Positions 45,584 to 53,669 of a stretch of 64,000 nucleotides of DNA are shown piece by piece. Source of the stretch: Halomonas sp. ALS9 (GTDB lineage Bacteria; Pseudomonadota; Gammaproteobacteria; Pseudomonadales; Halomonadaceae); contig NZ_LXRG01000054.1 of NCBI RefSeq assembly GCF_001651035.1, positions 372,001 through 436,000 of the forward strand, read 5' to 3'. The translations under genes and the position numbers were made by a program. The first letter of the stretch is position 1. Every line of letters begins with the position of its first letter. The notes under the pieces were generated by a model. That model searched no databases. It saw nothing but the letters and a program-made list of their open reading frames with translations, and was not told the DNA's origin.

Positions 45584-46069
45584 ATGACCTATCAACGCAA
45601 AACCCATCGACACAACAGCTATCAACACAAACACAATCGTGCGCGTCGTTGTTTAGTAGCGCTCACGCTTGCCATGCTCACGCTCACTGGTTGTGCTTAT
45701 CAACCCACTCAAACGACACTCTACGAGCGCCTGGGCGGTGAAAACACGATTGAGGCGGTGGTTGAGAACCTGTTGTACCGGATTGCAGATGATCCTGAGG
45801 TGGTCGTATTTTTTGCTAACACAAATATCGATTTATTTGCCGAATCGCTGGCCAGCCAGCTATGTGACGTCAGCGATGGCCCTTGCCAATACGAGGGCCC
45901 ACCAATGGATCGTGCTCATCAACATATGGGACTGACAGATGTGCATTTTAATCGCTTAGTGGAACATCTCGATGCCGCTATGCAAGAGGAAGGTATTGCC
46001 CTAGGCGCGCGTAATGAACTGCTAGGCAGGCTCGCGCCAATGTACGCAGACGTTATGCGTCTTCAGTGA
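45584..46069 (+). CDS. Truncated hemoglobin (group 1) as a lipoprotein
   Basis: A 161-aa protein whose N-terminus is very basic (His/Lys/Arg rich), then a hydrophobic helix ending in lipobox LTLTGC. The mature domain is a 2-on-2 globin: TLYERLGGENTIEAVVENLLYRI, then FFANTNIDLF, QLCDVSDGPCQYEGPPM and AHQHMGLTDVHFNRLVEHL, with the proximal His in AHQHM. Lipid anchoring would place the heme in the periplasm, unlike the usual cytosolic globin. The ATG at 45584 is chosen from the operon spacing. The 3' end overlaps the converging GGDEF gene by 17 bases. Confidence 0.85.
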   Translation: MTYQRKTHRHNSYQHKHNRARRCLVALTLAMLTLTGCAYQPTQTTLYERLGGENTIEAVVENLLYRIADDPEVVVFFANTNIDLFAESLASQLCDVSDGPCQYEGPPMDRAHQHMGLTDVHFNRLVEHLDAAMQEEGIALGARNELLGRLAPMYADVMRLQ

Positions 46070-47198
46070 CCTGCCAGCCGTCACGGCCCATCGTTTTTAC
46101 CCGGTATAGTGCTTTGTCAGCCGCTTCATAAGCGTAGGGAAAAGTTGCTTCATTGGCCACAAAACAGCTGCCCCCAACGCTCAAGGTAACGCCTTTCTTA
46201 TCCGGATGGGCAGGGTGTGGAAAGTCAGCTTCCCGCAGCCCATCCATTAACTGCTGGCAGTAGCTTTTAAGCGTGACTATGTCTGGACAGTCGAGTAGTG
46301 CCGCGAACTCATCGCCTCCCAAGCGGTAGAGCTGCGTCTCATCGAGCGTTTCACCAATCAATGTCGCCAACTGTCGCAACAAGGTATCGCCTTGAGGATG
46401 CCCACAGGCATCGTTGTACTGTTTAAAAAAGTCGATATCGACCAGAATCAGCCCAAGCGTTTGGTGCTGCTTCGCCAACACATCTTGGTGCAAAGCACTG
46501 CGATTGCCGATCCCGGTGAGCGGGTCGCGCATAGCACGCTGCATCCACTCAAAGGTTTCTCGGGTGGCACGATCAGTGCGCCGCAGCTGGCGTTCGTGAA
46601 GCCACCAAAACACCAATCCCATCACAAAGATTAATAAGCTGGAGTAAGTCAGCATCTGGCTATGCTGGCGCGTACTTTCTGAAAAATCATTAATCGCCGC
46701 TCCCCGACGATCAAGCTGATCCATCTCAATCTGGGTCAGGCATTGAATAGGGGCAAACAACGCCGACACTGCAGCGAAACGATCAATATTGCGCGCCGCT
46801 AACTGAACCACTAACCGATCTAAATCCATCAAACTAGCCTCGGCACAAGCATACTCACGTCGATAGACGTGCATATCGGCTAAACCGTAGGCCAATTCAA
46901 TGTCCAAGATGGCAGCATTCAGCGCATCTTGCTCAGTCTGATCGCCCAACAATTCGACTTGGGCATCTTGCAAATAGACCCGTGCCCGCGTTGAAAGCTG
47001 CTGACCTGTAAGGTTACCCGTTTGACTGAAGTAAGCCTGTATTTCGGGGTAGACCCAACGCGATTCATAAATAATCAGCACCATAAGTGCCAAAAAGCTC
47101 ATCAAGCTCAACGACAACCATGTAATGTAGCGATGTTGACGCGCAACCGCGCGGGGCTGCATTGATGGCTGATCAGCAGGCTTGGGGTTGGATGTCAC
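46053..47198 (-). CDS. Membrane diguanylate cyclase (GGDEF)
   Basis: A 381-aa protein with two membrane helices (about residues 24-46 and 188-206) enclosing a periplasmic helical sensor with four or five Cys residues (YACAEASL, PIQCLTQ). The GGDEF domain has DPLTGIGNRSAL and an intact active motif YRLGGDEFAALL. The inhibitory RxxD site is missing (LDET instead). The GTG at 47198 overlaps the upstream stop as GTGA, typical of coupling, and is preferred to the ATG 12 codons earlier. It probably synthesises c-di-GMP in opposition to the EAL protein encoded convergently. Confidence 0.88.
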   Translation of the reverse strand: MTSNPKPADQPSMQPRAVARQHRYITWLSLSLMSFLALMVLIIYESRWVYPEIQAYFSQTGNLTGQQLSTRARVYLQDAQVELLGDQTEQDALNAAILDIELAYGLADMHVYRREYACAEASLMDLDRLVVQLAARNIDRFAAVSALFAPIQCLTQIEMDQLDRRGAAINDFSESTRQHSQMLTYSSLLIFVMGLVFWWLHERQLRRTDRATRETFEWMQRAMRDPLTGIGNRSALHQDVLAKQHQTLGLILVDIDFFKQYNDACGHPQGDTLLRQLATLIGETLDETQLYRLGGDEFAALLDCPDIVTLKSYCQQLMDGLREADFPHPAHPDKKGVTLSVGGSCFVANEATFPYAYEAADKALYRVKTMGRDGWQVTEDA

Positions 47199-47695
47199 CA
47201 CTTCGCCTCTATGCTTCGGATCATCCATATCCAATCATTGAATTCACGCAGATTTTCGACGTCGCGATCGCCATAGTCTCGCTCGACCAGACGTGCAGGG
47301 CCGCGCGAGCGAATGGTGAGCGGGTCGCCATCTTCAGCGGTAATTAAATACCAGCTGGGGTCATCCCACCCCTCAAGAGTAACTTCGTAGTCATCCCAGG
47401 CAGTAAAGTGAAGTGCCGGCGGCACTTCGCCAAACTGTTCAATCAGAAAGGTTCGAAACGCTAGGCCCTGCATCTCCACATCGCGCCCTTGGTAGGGGTC
47501 GTAGAGCGTAAATGTCTCGTCAGACATGGCACGTAAATCGCTTAGGGCGACCTTTTGAGTGACATCGCCGTTGATGATACTTAACGCCTGGGCGAAGGCA
47601 GCCATGGGGATTGTGATGCCCACAACTATTAACGCGCACGCTAACAGATCACGTGCACGACCCCATGGGCTGCGGTGTAAAGCAACTGCGTTCAT
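47195..47695 (-). CDS. Small periplasmic protein with a molybdopterin-oxidoreductase fold
   Basis: A 166-aa exported protein (signal ending PMAAFAQA). The pattern KVALSDLRAMSDETFTLYDPYQGRDVEMQGLAFRTFLIEQFGE and later FTAWDDYEVTL resembles the oxidoreductase-molybdopterin (SUOX-like) domain used by small proteins encoded next to GGDEF genes. The mature part contains no Cys, so the usual molybdenum-ligating Cys is absent, and a sensory or structural role is likelier than catalysis. ATG 47695 has AGGA nine bases upstream. Its stop overlaps the GGDEF start. An eight-copy 13-nt array lies in its leader, ending 27 bases before the start. Confidence 0.75.
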   Translation of the reverse strand: MNAVALHRSPWGRARDLLACALIVVGITIPMAAFAQALSIINGDVTQKVALSDLRAMSDETFTLYDPYQGRDVEMQGLAFRTFLIEQFGEVPPALHFTAWDDYEVTLEGWDDPSWYLITAEDGDPLTIRSRGPARLVERDYGDRDVENLREFNDWIWMIRSIEAKW

Positions 47696-47721
47696 GGCAT
47701 AGCTTCCTGGTGAGTTCGTTC

Positions 47722-47824
47722 TTGCAAAGACCTGTTGCAAAGACCTGTTGCAAAGAACTGTCGCAAAGACCTATTGCAAAGAAATGTGCAAAGAACCGGC
47801 GCAAAGAACTTATGCAGAGAACTT
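47722..47824 (-). repeat. Eight-copy 13-nt tandem array
   Basis: Units begin at 47722, 47735, 47748, 47761, 47774, 47787 (12 nt), 47799 and 47812; consensus on the plus strand TTGCAAAGAACTG. The first two copies are identical, and divergence increases away from the gene at 47195-47695. It is the longest of the boundary arrays in the window and lies between a terminator and a start codon. Confidence 0.96.
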
Positions 47825-47892
47825 TACCAGAGCAGACCTTGTATTGCTCCACAACGCACGTTACAAAATTTCAACTCTCGCGATTTTTACCC

Positions 47893-47921
47893 AAAAAAAA
47901 GCCAGCCCAAATTGGGCTGGC
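47893..47921 (-). terminator. Terminator of the 40-aa membrane protein gene
   Basis: GCCAGCCCA/TGGGCTGGC with loop AAT is followed on the minus strand by eight T residues (47900-47893). It lies about 78 bases after the microprotein stop and shows that the small gene is transcribed as a unit of its own. Confidence 0.93.
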
Positions 47922-47998
47922 AACAGGAGGTTTACTAAGCTAATGAAGCTAAGCTAGCAAACCCCCTCCCCTGACAAGGTTTACATGAACTGGGAAAG

Positions 47999-48121
47999 CT
48001 ACTTCTTGCGCTCATCCTTACGTAGATGATCACGAATCACGAAGCCCACCCAACCCACCATAAATACGATGACTAACGCGACGGTGGCTAAACCAAAGAT
48101 AATTGTGTCATCCCAATACAT
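47999..48121 (-). CDS. 40-aa single-helix membrane microprotein
   Basis: ATG at 48121 with an ideal GGAGG eight bases upstream opens a 40-codon frame ending in TAG. The protein has an acidic N-terminus (MYWDD), one membrane helix (about residues 7-27) and a charged C-terminal tail (IRDHLRKDERKK). It has its own strong terminator. The layout (Asp-rich start, helix with GW/F-I, D-x-x-x-K tail) faintly recalls small cbb3-oxidase subunits such as CcoM, a tentative resemblance from memory. It does not appear to belong to the neighbouring operons. Function unknown. Confidence 0.8.
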   Translation of the reverse strand: MYWDDTIIFGLATVALVIVFMVGWVGFVIRDHLRKDERKK

Positions 48122-48296
48122 GGTGAATCCTCCCGCCGTGATGTATGCGTTCATACTAGCCACTCAACGACGGAAGAATGCTGACCTGGGTCAAGTTACG
48201 GAAGGCGGGGATAAGCGGATAAACAGGAAATTGATACCGATCAATTTTTGGGCGTGATTAGGGCCTGTTGACGTTTCACTCACGGCCGCGCTGGCG

Positions 48297-48815
48297 TTAC
48301 AACACCTTGCGGTCTTCGACTTTGCTGTGCTCGGTACCCGGTGGTAATGGATGGCCTTTGGCCAACTCTGCACGAGTGGCTTCACGCACGTCTAAAATAG
48401 TCACTTTATAGTTTAGCGTGCGCCCGGCCAGGGGGTGGTTGGTATCAACGGTGACGCGGTCGCCATTGATTTCCAGTACCGTGACAATTTGCGGCCCGGC
48501 TTCGCCTTCAGTTTGAAAGCGGTTACCCGGTACTAACTCGGCGTTCCCAAAAGAGCCGCGGCTAACCTCTTGAACCAGGTCTTCGTTGCGCACGCCATAG
48601 GCATCGGCAGGCATTAGTTGAACGCTTAACTCGGCCCCAGCCGTTTGGCCTGCTAAGGCACTCTCTAGCCCTGGCACGATATTGTCGTGACCATGCAAAT
48701 ACTCTAGCGGCTTATTGCGCGCCTGGGAGTCATCCAATACCTGCTTGCTGCCATCGTTGAGTACGTCGCTTAGCACATAGTGCAAGGTAACGACCTGGTG
48801 CGCTGTAATCGACAT
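48297..48815 (-). CDS. FKBP-type peptidyl-prolyl isomerase, SlyD-like
   Basis: A 172-aa cytosolic isomerase/chaperone. The FKBP half is split by the insert-in-flap domain as in SlyD: VTLHYVLSDV at the start, LEYLHGHDNIVPGLESALAG, then the IF domain (LMPADAYGVRNEDLVQEVSRGSF), then VDTNHPLAGRTLNYKVTILDV. The C-terminal tail lacks the Cys/His-rich metal-binding region of E. coli SlyD, so it likely acts only in folding. A GGAG ribosome site precedes the ATG. A four-copy 13-nt array separates it from the divergent AmpG-like gene. Confidence 0.92.
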   Translation of the reverse strand: MSITAHQVVTLHYVLSDVLNDGSKQVLDDSQARNKPLEYLHGHDNIVPGLESALAGQTAGAELSVQLMPADAYGVRNEDLVQEVSRGSFGNAELVPGNRFQTEGEAGPQIVTVLEINGDRVTVDTNHPLAGRTLNYKVTILDVREATRAELAKGHPLPPGTEHSKVEDRKVL

Positions 48816-48844
48816 GGAAAACTCCTCTCCGGTAAGCTGTCGGT

Positions 48845-48896
48845 TTTGTGTTAGAACGTTGTGATAAAACGTTGTATTAGAACACTGTCTTAGTTT
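48845..48896. repeat. Four-copy 13-nt array in the FKBP/AmpG divergent spacer
   Basis: Units at 48845, 48858, 48871 and 48884; the central two are GTTGTGATAAAAC and GTTGTATTAGAAC. It fills nearly half of the 123-base spacer and must overlap promoter or leader sequence of at least one gene. Confidence 0.9.
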
Positions 48897-48938
48897 ACCA
48901 CTTGACCATTGCTTGGGTCTTTTCAGGAGTCGCCTTTG

Positions 48939-50300
48939 ATGCCCACCCCCACCCCCCAGCGCAGTTGGCTTGCTGCACTGGCTGTTTATTGTCGTGCGCC
49001 CGTTATCACCATGCTGTTTTTAGGGTTCTCCGCAGGCCTGCCATTTCTGCTGGTGTTTTCAACGCTTTCTGCCTGGCTGCGCAGCGATGGCGTTGAGGTC
49101 GCGGCGATTGGCTTTTTTGCCTGGATCGGCATGCTTTACTCAATCAAATTTTTCTGGGCACCGGTGGTAGACCGACTCGCGCTGCCGCTACTCACCCGCG
49201 TCTTCGGCCAACGCCGCGGCTGGATGCTATTGGCTCAAGCAACCATAGCTTTAGGGCTGGTGGGGCTAGCGGGTGTAAGTCCGGTAGGCAACCTAGGTTT
49301 GGTAGCCATTTTTGCACTGTTGGTAGCCTTTGGCTCGGCGACCCAGGATATTGCCATCGACGCCTACCGTATCGAGTCCGCCGATGACGATGTTCAGGCG
49401 GCCATGGCCTCGACCTATATTATTGGCTATCGCGGCGGCTTACTTGCCGCCGGTGCCGGCGCGCTCTATATCGCGGCGTCAGCCTCTTGGGATGTGGCGT
49501 ATCTGAGCATGGCGGCGCTAATGAGCATTGGCGTGCTTACCGTGTTAGTGCGCCCGGAGCCCAAACGCGCATCGCTGTCTATTCAGCTTATTCACGAGCC
49601 TAAGGTGCGGGCGTTTATTCGCGCCAGCCGGGGCAAGCCAAAAATATTGCGCCGCTTAGGTGCCTGGAGTATTGGCGCGCTGGTCTGCCCGTTTACCGAC
49701 TTCTTTAGCCGCTATGAGGTAAAAGCGCTGTGGATTTTGGTGTTTATTGCGGTGTTTAGAATCAGCGATTTGGCCATGGCCTCCATGGCCAATCCGCTGT
49801 ATATCGATCTGGGCTTTTCACTGGCAGAGATTGCGAGCGTAACCAATATATTTGGTATTGCGATGAGCATTACCGGCGGGATTTTAGGCGGGCTTTGCGT
49901 GGCGCGCTACGGCATTGGGCCGCTGCTGATCTTCGGCGCGGGGTTGGTGATGGTCACCAATTTACTGTTTGCGGTGCTTGCCTTGGTGGGCAATCAGCTA
50001 CCCATGCTGGTGGTGACGATTATTGGTGACAACTTAGCCAACGGCTTAGCCAGCGCGGTGTTTATCGCTTTTCTCTCCAGCCTCACATCCCGTGCCTACA
50101 CCGCGACCCAGTACGCGCTGTTCTCGTCATTAATGACGCTGCCGGGGAAGTTTTTAAGCGGCTTTGGCGGGCTGGTCGTTAACGCCCAGGGCTACCCAAG
50201 CTTTTTTGTTATCGCCACCCTGCTCGGCTTACCGGCTATTTTGCTGGCAATCTGGATCAGCCGAGACAAGCAGTTAGTGCCAACCCCCAAGCCTGCCTAA
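48939..50300 (+). CDS. ampG: AmpG-like muropeptide permease (MFS)
   Basis: A 453-aa major-facilitator protein with about twelve helices. AmpG/PAT-family motifs are visible: FSAGLPFLLVFSTLSAWLR near the N-terminus, GMLYSIKFFWAPVVDRL, GQRRGWMLLAQ and FGSATQDIAIDAYRIE. AmpG imports anhydro-muropeptides for cell-wall recycling and can affect beta-lactamase induction. ATG 48939 with AGGAG upstream is chosen over ATG 48909. It is divergent from the FKBP gene and converges with the SEC-C gene. Confidence 0.88.
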   Translation: MPTPTPQRSWLAALAVYCRAPVITMLFLGFSAGLPFLLVFSTLSAWLRSDGVEVAAIGFFAWIGMLYSIKFFWAPVVDRLALPLLTRVFGQRRGWMLLAQATIALGLVGLAGVSPVGNLGLVAIFALLVAFGSATQDIAIDAYRIESADDDVQAAMASTYIIGYRGGLLAAGAGALYIAASASWDVAYLSMAALMSIGVLTVLVRPEPKRASLSIQLIHEPKVRAFIRASRGKPKILRRLGAWSIGALVCPFTDFFSRYEVKALWILVFIAVFRISDLAMASMANPLYIDLGFSLAEIASVTNIFGIAMSITGGILGGLCVARYGIGPLLIFGAGLVMVTNLLFAVLALVGNQLPMLVVTIIGDNLANGLASAVFIAFLSSLTSRAYTATQYALFSSLMTLPGKFLSGFGGLVVNAQGYPSFFVIATLLGLPAILLAIWISRDKQLVPTPKPA

Positions 50301-50308
50301 ACAGGCTT
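50289..50308. terminator. Weak hairpin at the ampG stop
   Basis: AAGCCTG and CAGGCTT flank the ampG TAA within a 6-base loop. No T run follows on either strand; a weak terminator at best between converging genes. Confidence 0.35.
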
Positions 50309-50335
50309 GAAGGCTTAAACCAGTGAAGATTTGGG

Positions 50336-52153
50336 CTAACGGTGTGCTTCCAGCCAGTCCAGCGCTCCTGGCGTCGTGCGCCACTGGTCGCGCATCAACG
50401 TGCGGTACTGCCACGCTTCCGCCCGGGAGCCGGGGTCAACCTGGCCATCTGGGTGGGGCATGGAAGGCCGGGGGTTTTCGGCACAAATTAGCTCCAGCGC
50501 GTAGCGGTTATGACCGAGCACATCGCCAAGCGCGGTTTCAGCGGCCTCACGCTGCTCTAATCGATACAGCGCCAGAGTTTTACCCATCAGTAGCCCAAGC
50601 ACCAGCGAGCCATCGTCGTCATTCTCTTCTGCCAACGCCAACGCTTCTTCATTGCGGTCATCGCGCAGCAGTTGATCCAGCACCAGCTCGCGCAGGCCCA
50701 AGCTATCCTCCTGGTCGATCAGCAGTAGCTCTTCGGCCAACTCGCGAGAGTGCTGGCGGGCGCCGCGCTCCATACCCACCACCAGCGCTAGCCCCGTGCG
50801 CAGCAACATGGCGTTGTTGGCATCGTCCCAGCACAGGCTACCGTCGCCTTCGGCGCGGGCTTGTTCCAACCAGCGCGAGAGGCGCAGCGCCAGCGGTTCC
50901 AGCAGGCTCGGCGCCATCCACGGCAGGCTGCCAAAGCGGCTGGTCAGCGCTAGCGTTAAGTCTTGCACGACCTGGGGCGCATCCAGCCACTCTGGATGCG
51001 AGCATAGTGCCGACATCCACTCAATGGCGTTGCCCCAGGGGTCATCGCGAAAGCCTAGCGCTACGTCTTCATCCACCAGCACCTGGAACTGCTCATGCCA
51101 AGCGGCAAACAGCGTCGCCTCGCGGGCACTGGCGTTATAAAACAACCGACCGGTTTCAGCATCGGCGCTGATATCGATTTTGGGGGCGGTGGGTAGCTCG
51201 GCCAGCAAGGCCTGAAGTGCCACCAGCGGCGTGGCCAGATCCTCCTCGGCGCTGAGCAACTGGTCAGCAAGCGTCGCACCGGGGTTTTCTGCCAACGCGG
51301 CCAAAAAGTCCAACTGATCTTCGTCCAACTCGCCCTGGCGAACCAGGCGGCGATACCAGAAGTTGGCGCGCTCTTTGGCTTCCTGCTCATGGCCTTCGTG
51401 CAGTAGCAGCATAGCTTCAATGTAAGCCAGGGTAGGCGAATCGGGCAGCGCCTGCTGGGCCTTTACAAAGGCACCACGGGCACTATCCAGGTCATCGTTA
51501 TCCAGGTGCATCAGGCACAGACGCTCAAGGGCCACGCCACGCAAGAACAGCGGCCCGCGTTCCATTACATCATCGAGTAAGTCGGCACGTTTACGGCTAA
51601 AACCACGCTCTTGATAAATATCCAGCAGGATTTCAAAGGCGGGTTCGGCCTGCTCGGGCAGCCGTGACCAGTCGCTGCCATCGAACAGCGACTCAAGGAT
51701 TTGCATAGCGCGGCCTGTCTGACCACTTTCGGCGGCGATCAACCCGGCTTCCAGCAGCGCTTGAGGCGGTGCTTGCTGGCTATCCAGCGCGGCTTTCAGA
51801 GTGGCGCCCTTCCATTCGCGTAGCGAGAGCATCCACATCATTTGATCAGGAATTTCGGTGGGAAACTCGACCTGGTAGCAGCACTGCTTAAATTTGCGCC
51901 CGGAATCGCACCAGCATGGCTCGTTACGCCCTGGCGTGGCGAGAGGCTCGCAGGCAAAATCAAGCCGCTCCAGCGGCGTTTGTGACCACAGCACCGGTGC
52001 CAGCGCTTGGGCCATGGCTACATCACCTTCGAAGGAATCCGCGCCTTTGGCGCGCACCCAGGTCATGAAGTCCGGATAGTGTTCTTGTTGCCTGATTGCC
52101 GAGAGTGCCCCGGAGGCGAATCCCAGCAGTTGATCGACCCATACCGCCAGCAT
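50336..52153 (-). CDS. SEC-C zinc-motif protein with helical repeats
   Basis: A 605-aa cytosolic protein. Near residue 78 it has a SEC-C zinc motif, GRNEPCWCDSGRKFKQCC, as at the C-terminus of SecA. The rest is almost entirely helical, with TPR-like pairs (MHLDNDDLDSARGAFVKAQQ, IEAMLLLHEGHEQEAKERA, LRELVLDQLLRDDRNEEALALAEEND). Proteins of this build are common in halomonads and pseudomonads, but their role is unknown; protein or ribosome binding is plausible. The frame starts at GTG 52165, but ATG 52153 has a well-spaced GGAG and is preferred. Confidence 0.82.
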   Translation of the reverse strand: MLAVWVDQLLGFASGALSAIRQQEHYPDFMTWVRAKGADSFEGDVAMAQALAPVLWSQTPLERLDFACEPLATPGRNEPCWCDSGRKFKQCCYQVEFPTEIPDQMMWMLSLREWKGATLKAALDSQQAPPQALLEAGLIAAESGQTGRAMQILESLFDGSDWSRLPEQAEPAFEILLDIYQERGFSRKRADLLDDVMERGPLFLRGVALERLCLMHLDNDDLDSARGAFVKAQQALPDSPTLAYIEAMLLLHEGHEQEAKERANFWYRRLVRQGELDEDQLDFLAALAENPGATLADQLLSAEEDLATPLVALQALLAELPTAPKIDISADAETGRLFYNASAREATLFAAWHEQFQVLVDEDVALGFRDDPWGNAIEWMSALCSHPEWLDAPQVVQDLTLALTSRFGSLPWMAPSLLEPLALRLSRWLEQARAEGDGSLCWDDANNAMLLRTGLALVVGMERGARQHSRELAEELLLIDQEDSLGLRELVLDQLLRDDRNEEALALAEENDDDGSLVLGLLMGKTLALYRLEQREAAETALGDVLGHNRYALELICAENPRPSMPHPDGQVDPGSRAEAWQYRTLMRDQWRTTPGALDWLEAHR

Positions 52154-52261
52154 TGCCGTCTCCACTGCGTTAAACGATGTCTGTAAATGACGATGACTAA
52201 AATGAAAGCGACATAGTTTATCACGAAGGCCGACATCACCGCAGCGGCAATCGATTGATCG

Positions 52262-53503
52262 TTAGTGGGCTCGTTTTAAGAGTGGACGCGAACGCTCGTG
52301 CATGTCCAGCCGTGCCCCCAAACGCACCAAGTTCCAGTAGTGGCCGTTCAATGCTCGAGAAAGCAATAGCGTATCTGCGGGGGGCTGCAGGCGATCCATG
52401 GCCGCCCACACTTTCGGGGTTAGCTCGCGCAAACGGCGGTGCACCCGAACATCGCTGAAATCCTGCTCACCAGGCTCAAACAGCGGGGCGATGCATTCGG
52501 CGGATTCGCGATACAGCGCCAGCGGTGCGCCCTGCCCCTGGCGACCACCCATCTGCATCAGCGCCTCGTCCATTCCCATCGGGTCATGCTTCAAGGTAGC
52601 ATCGAGCAGTTGCATCATCGCCTTTATACGTACTTCGGGTACCGCAATCACCGCGCCTAAATCGTAAATCACCAGCCGCCCCTGATCATCAGCGGCGAAG
52701 TTACCGGCGTGAGGGTCTGCGTGCAGTTCGCCGTAAGTAAATAACTCCTGGGTTATCCAGTCTGCCAACGCCTGGGCAATGCCTTGGCGTGTAACATCAT
52801 CAGCATCCGCCAAATCACGCAGCGGCGTGCCGCCCACATAGCGCATTGCCAGCACGTGCTGCCCGGAAAGGGCCGGTAGCGGTTCGGGAATCACCAGGCT
52901 CAGGTTATCTTTGTAACGCTCGCGATACCGCGCCAGTGCATCAGCCTCGGCGTGGTAATCCAGTTCCCCGCGCAAGCTTTCAGCAAGCTCTTCAAACAGC
53001 GCATCAAGCCTTGCCTGGGGTACCTTAAGCCAGCGCCCCAACCGCATAATACGCCGCACCTGAACCAAATCACTCTCCAAAACATCAGCCAAACCAGGGT
53101 ACTGCACCTTTAATACAACGGTTTCACCTCCATGGGTTGTTGCCCGGTGCACCTGCCCCATGGAAGCACTGGCAAACGGGCGTTCTTCAATCTCACGGAA
53201 GTGGTGATCAATATCCCCGTACTGCAGCAGCAATGCTTCACGAATTTTAGGCCAGGGCATGGGCTCGGCCTGGCGCTGCAAGCGGGCAAGCTCCTCAGCC
53301 AGATCTGGCGGCAGCAGGTCATCCCACTGAGACATTACCTGCGCCAGCTTCATGGCAGGGCCCTTCAGTTCTGAAAGCCCCTCAAACAGCGCTTCGCCCA
53401 GGGCGCGCCAATCCGCTTGGCCGCCGAGCCGTGTTTTCAGCAGCGCACCACCTGTGCGTGCGCCCAAGCCCATCAATCGTCGTGTTCTGCCTCGCTCACG
53501 CAT
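52262..53503 (-). CDS. ABC1/UbiB-family atypical kinase
   Basis: A 413-aa protein of the ABC1 (ADCK/UbiB) family, associated with ubiquinone or isoprenoid metabolism. The characteristic KxGQ-like helix reads LKGPAMKLAQVMS (near 46-58). The Ala-rich loop is ASASMGQVH, the ATP-site Lys is in VVLKVQYPG, catalytic HADPHAGNF and metal-binding YDLGAV follow. There are no C-terminal membrane helices, unlike UbiB itself, which therefore probably lies elsewhere. It may act on lipid or protein partners. AAGGGG precedes the ATG, and topB is divergent 166 bases away. Confidence 0.88.
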   Translation of the reverse strand: MRERGRTRRLMGLGARTGGALLKTRLGGQADWRALGEALFEGLSELKGPAMKLAQVMSQWDDLLPPDLAEELARLQRQAEPMPWPKIREALLLQYGDIDHHFREIEERPFASASMGQVHRATTHGGETVVLKVQYPGLADVLESDLVQVRRIMRLGRWLKVPQARLDALFEELAESLRGELDYHAEADALARYRERYKDNLSLVIPEPLPALSGQHVLAMRYVGGTPLRDLADADDVTRQGIAQALADWITQELFTYGELHADPHAGNFAADDQGRLVIYDLGAVIAVPEVRIKAMMQLLDATLKHDPMGMDEALMQMGGRQGQGAPLALYRESAECIAPLFEPGEQDFSDVRVHRRLRELTPKVWAAMDRLQPPADTLLLSRALNGHYWNLVRLGARLDMHERSRPLLKRAH

Positions 53504-53669
53504 TGGCTCTGCCCCTTAACGCTCACCACATCAAATTATTTATACACAATTTATACAATCTAACAGCATTGACCACTTACCGCATCACTATCCTGCTCCG
53601 TTCCAGCTAATCTTTGGAGCGTCTGCTAACATAGCCGCTATCAAAGGATACGATGAAGGCTTCGCTGCT

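Noticed and set aside
47722..47824. CRISPR array
   Set aside because: Units are contiguous 13-mers without spacers, degenerate, and no cas gene is near.
50323..51171. 282-aa plus-strand frame opposite the SEC-C gene
   Set aside because: Antisense to a well-supported gene; composition is Pro/Ala/Arg rich as in GC-rich shadow frames; no ribosome site or family motif.
53538..53559. 11-nt duplication before topB as another boundary array
   Set aside because: Only two AT-rich copies in promoter-like sequence, and the period differs; too weak to include with the others.
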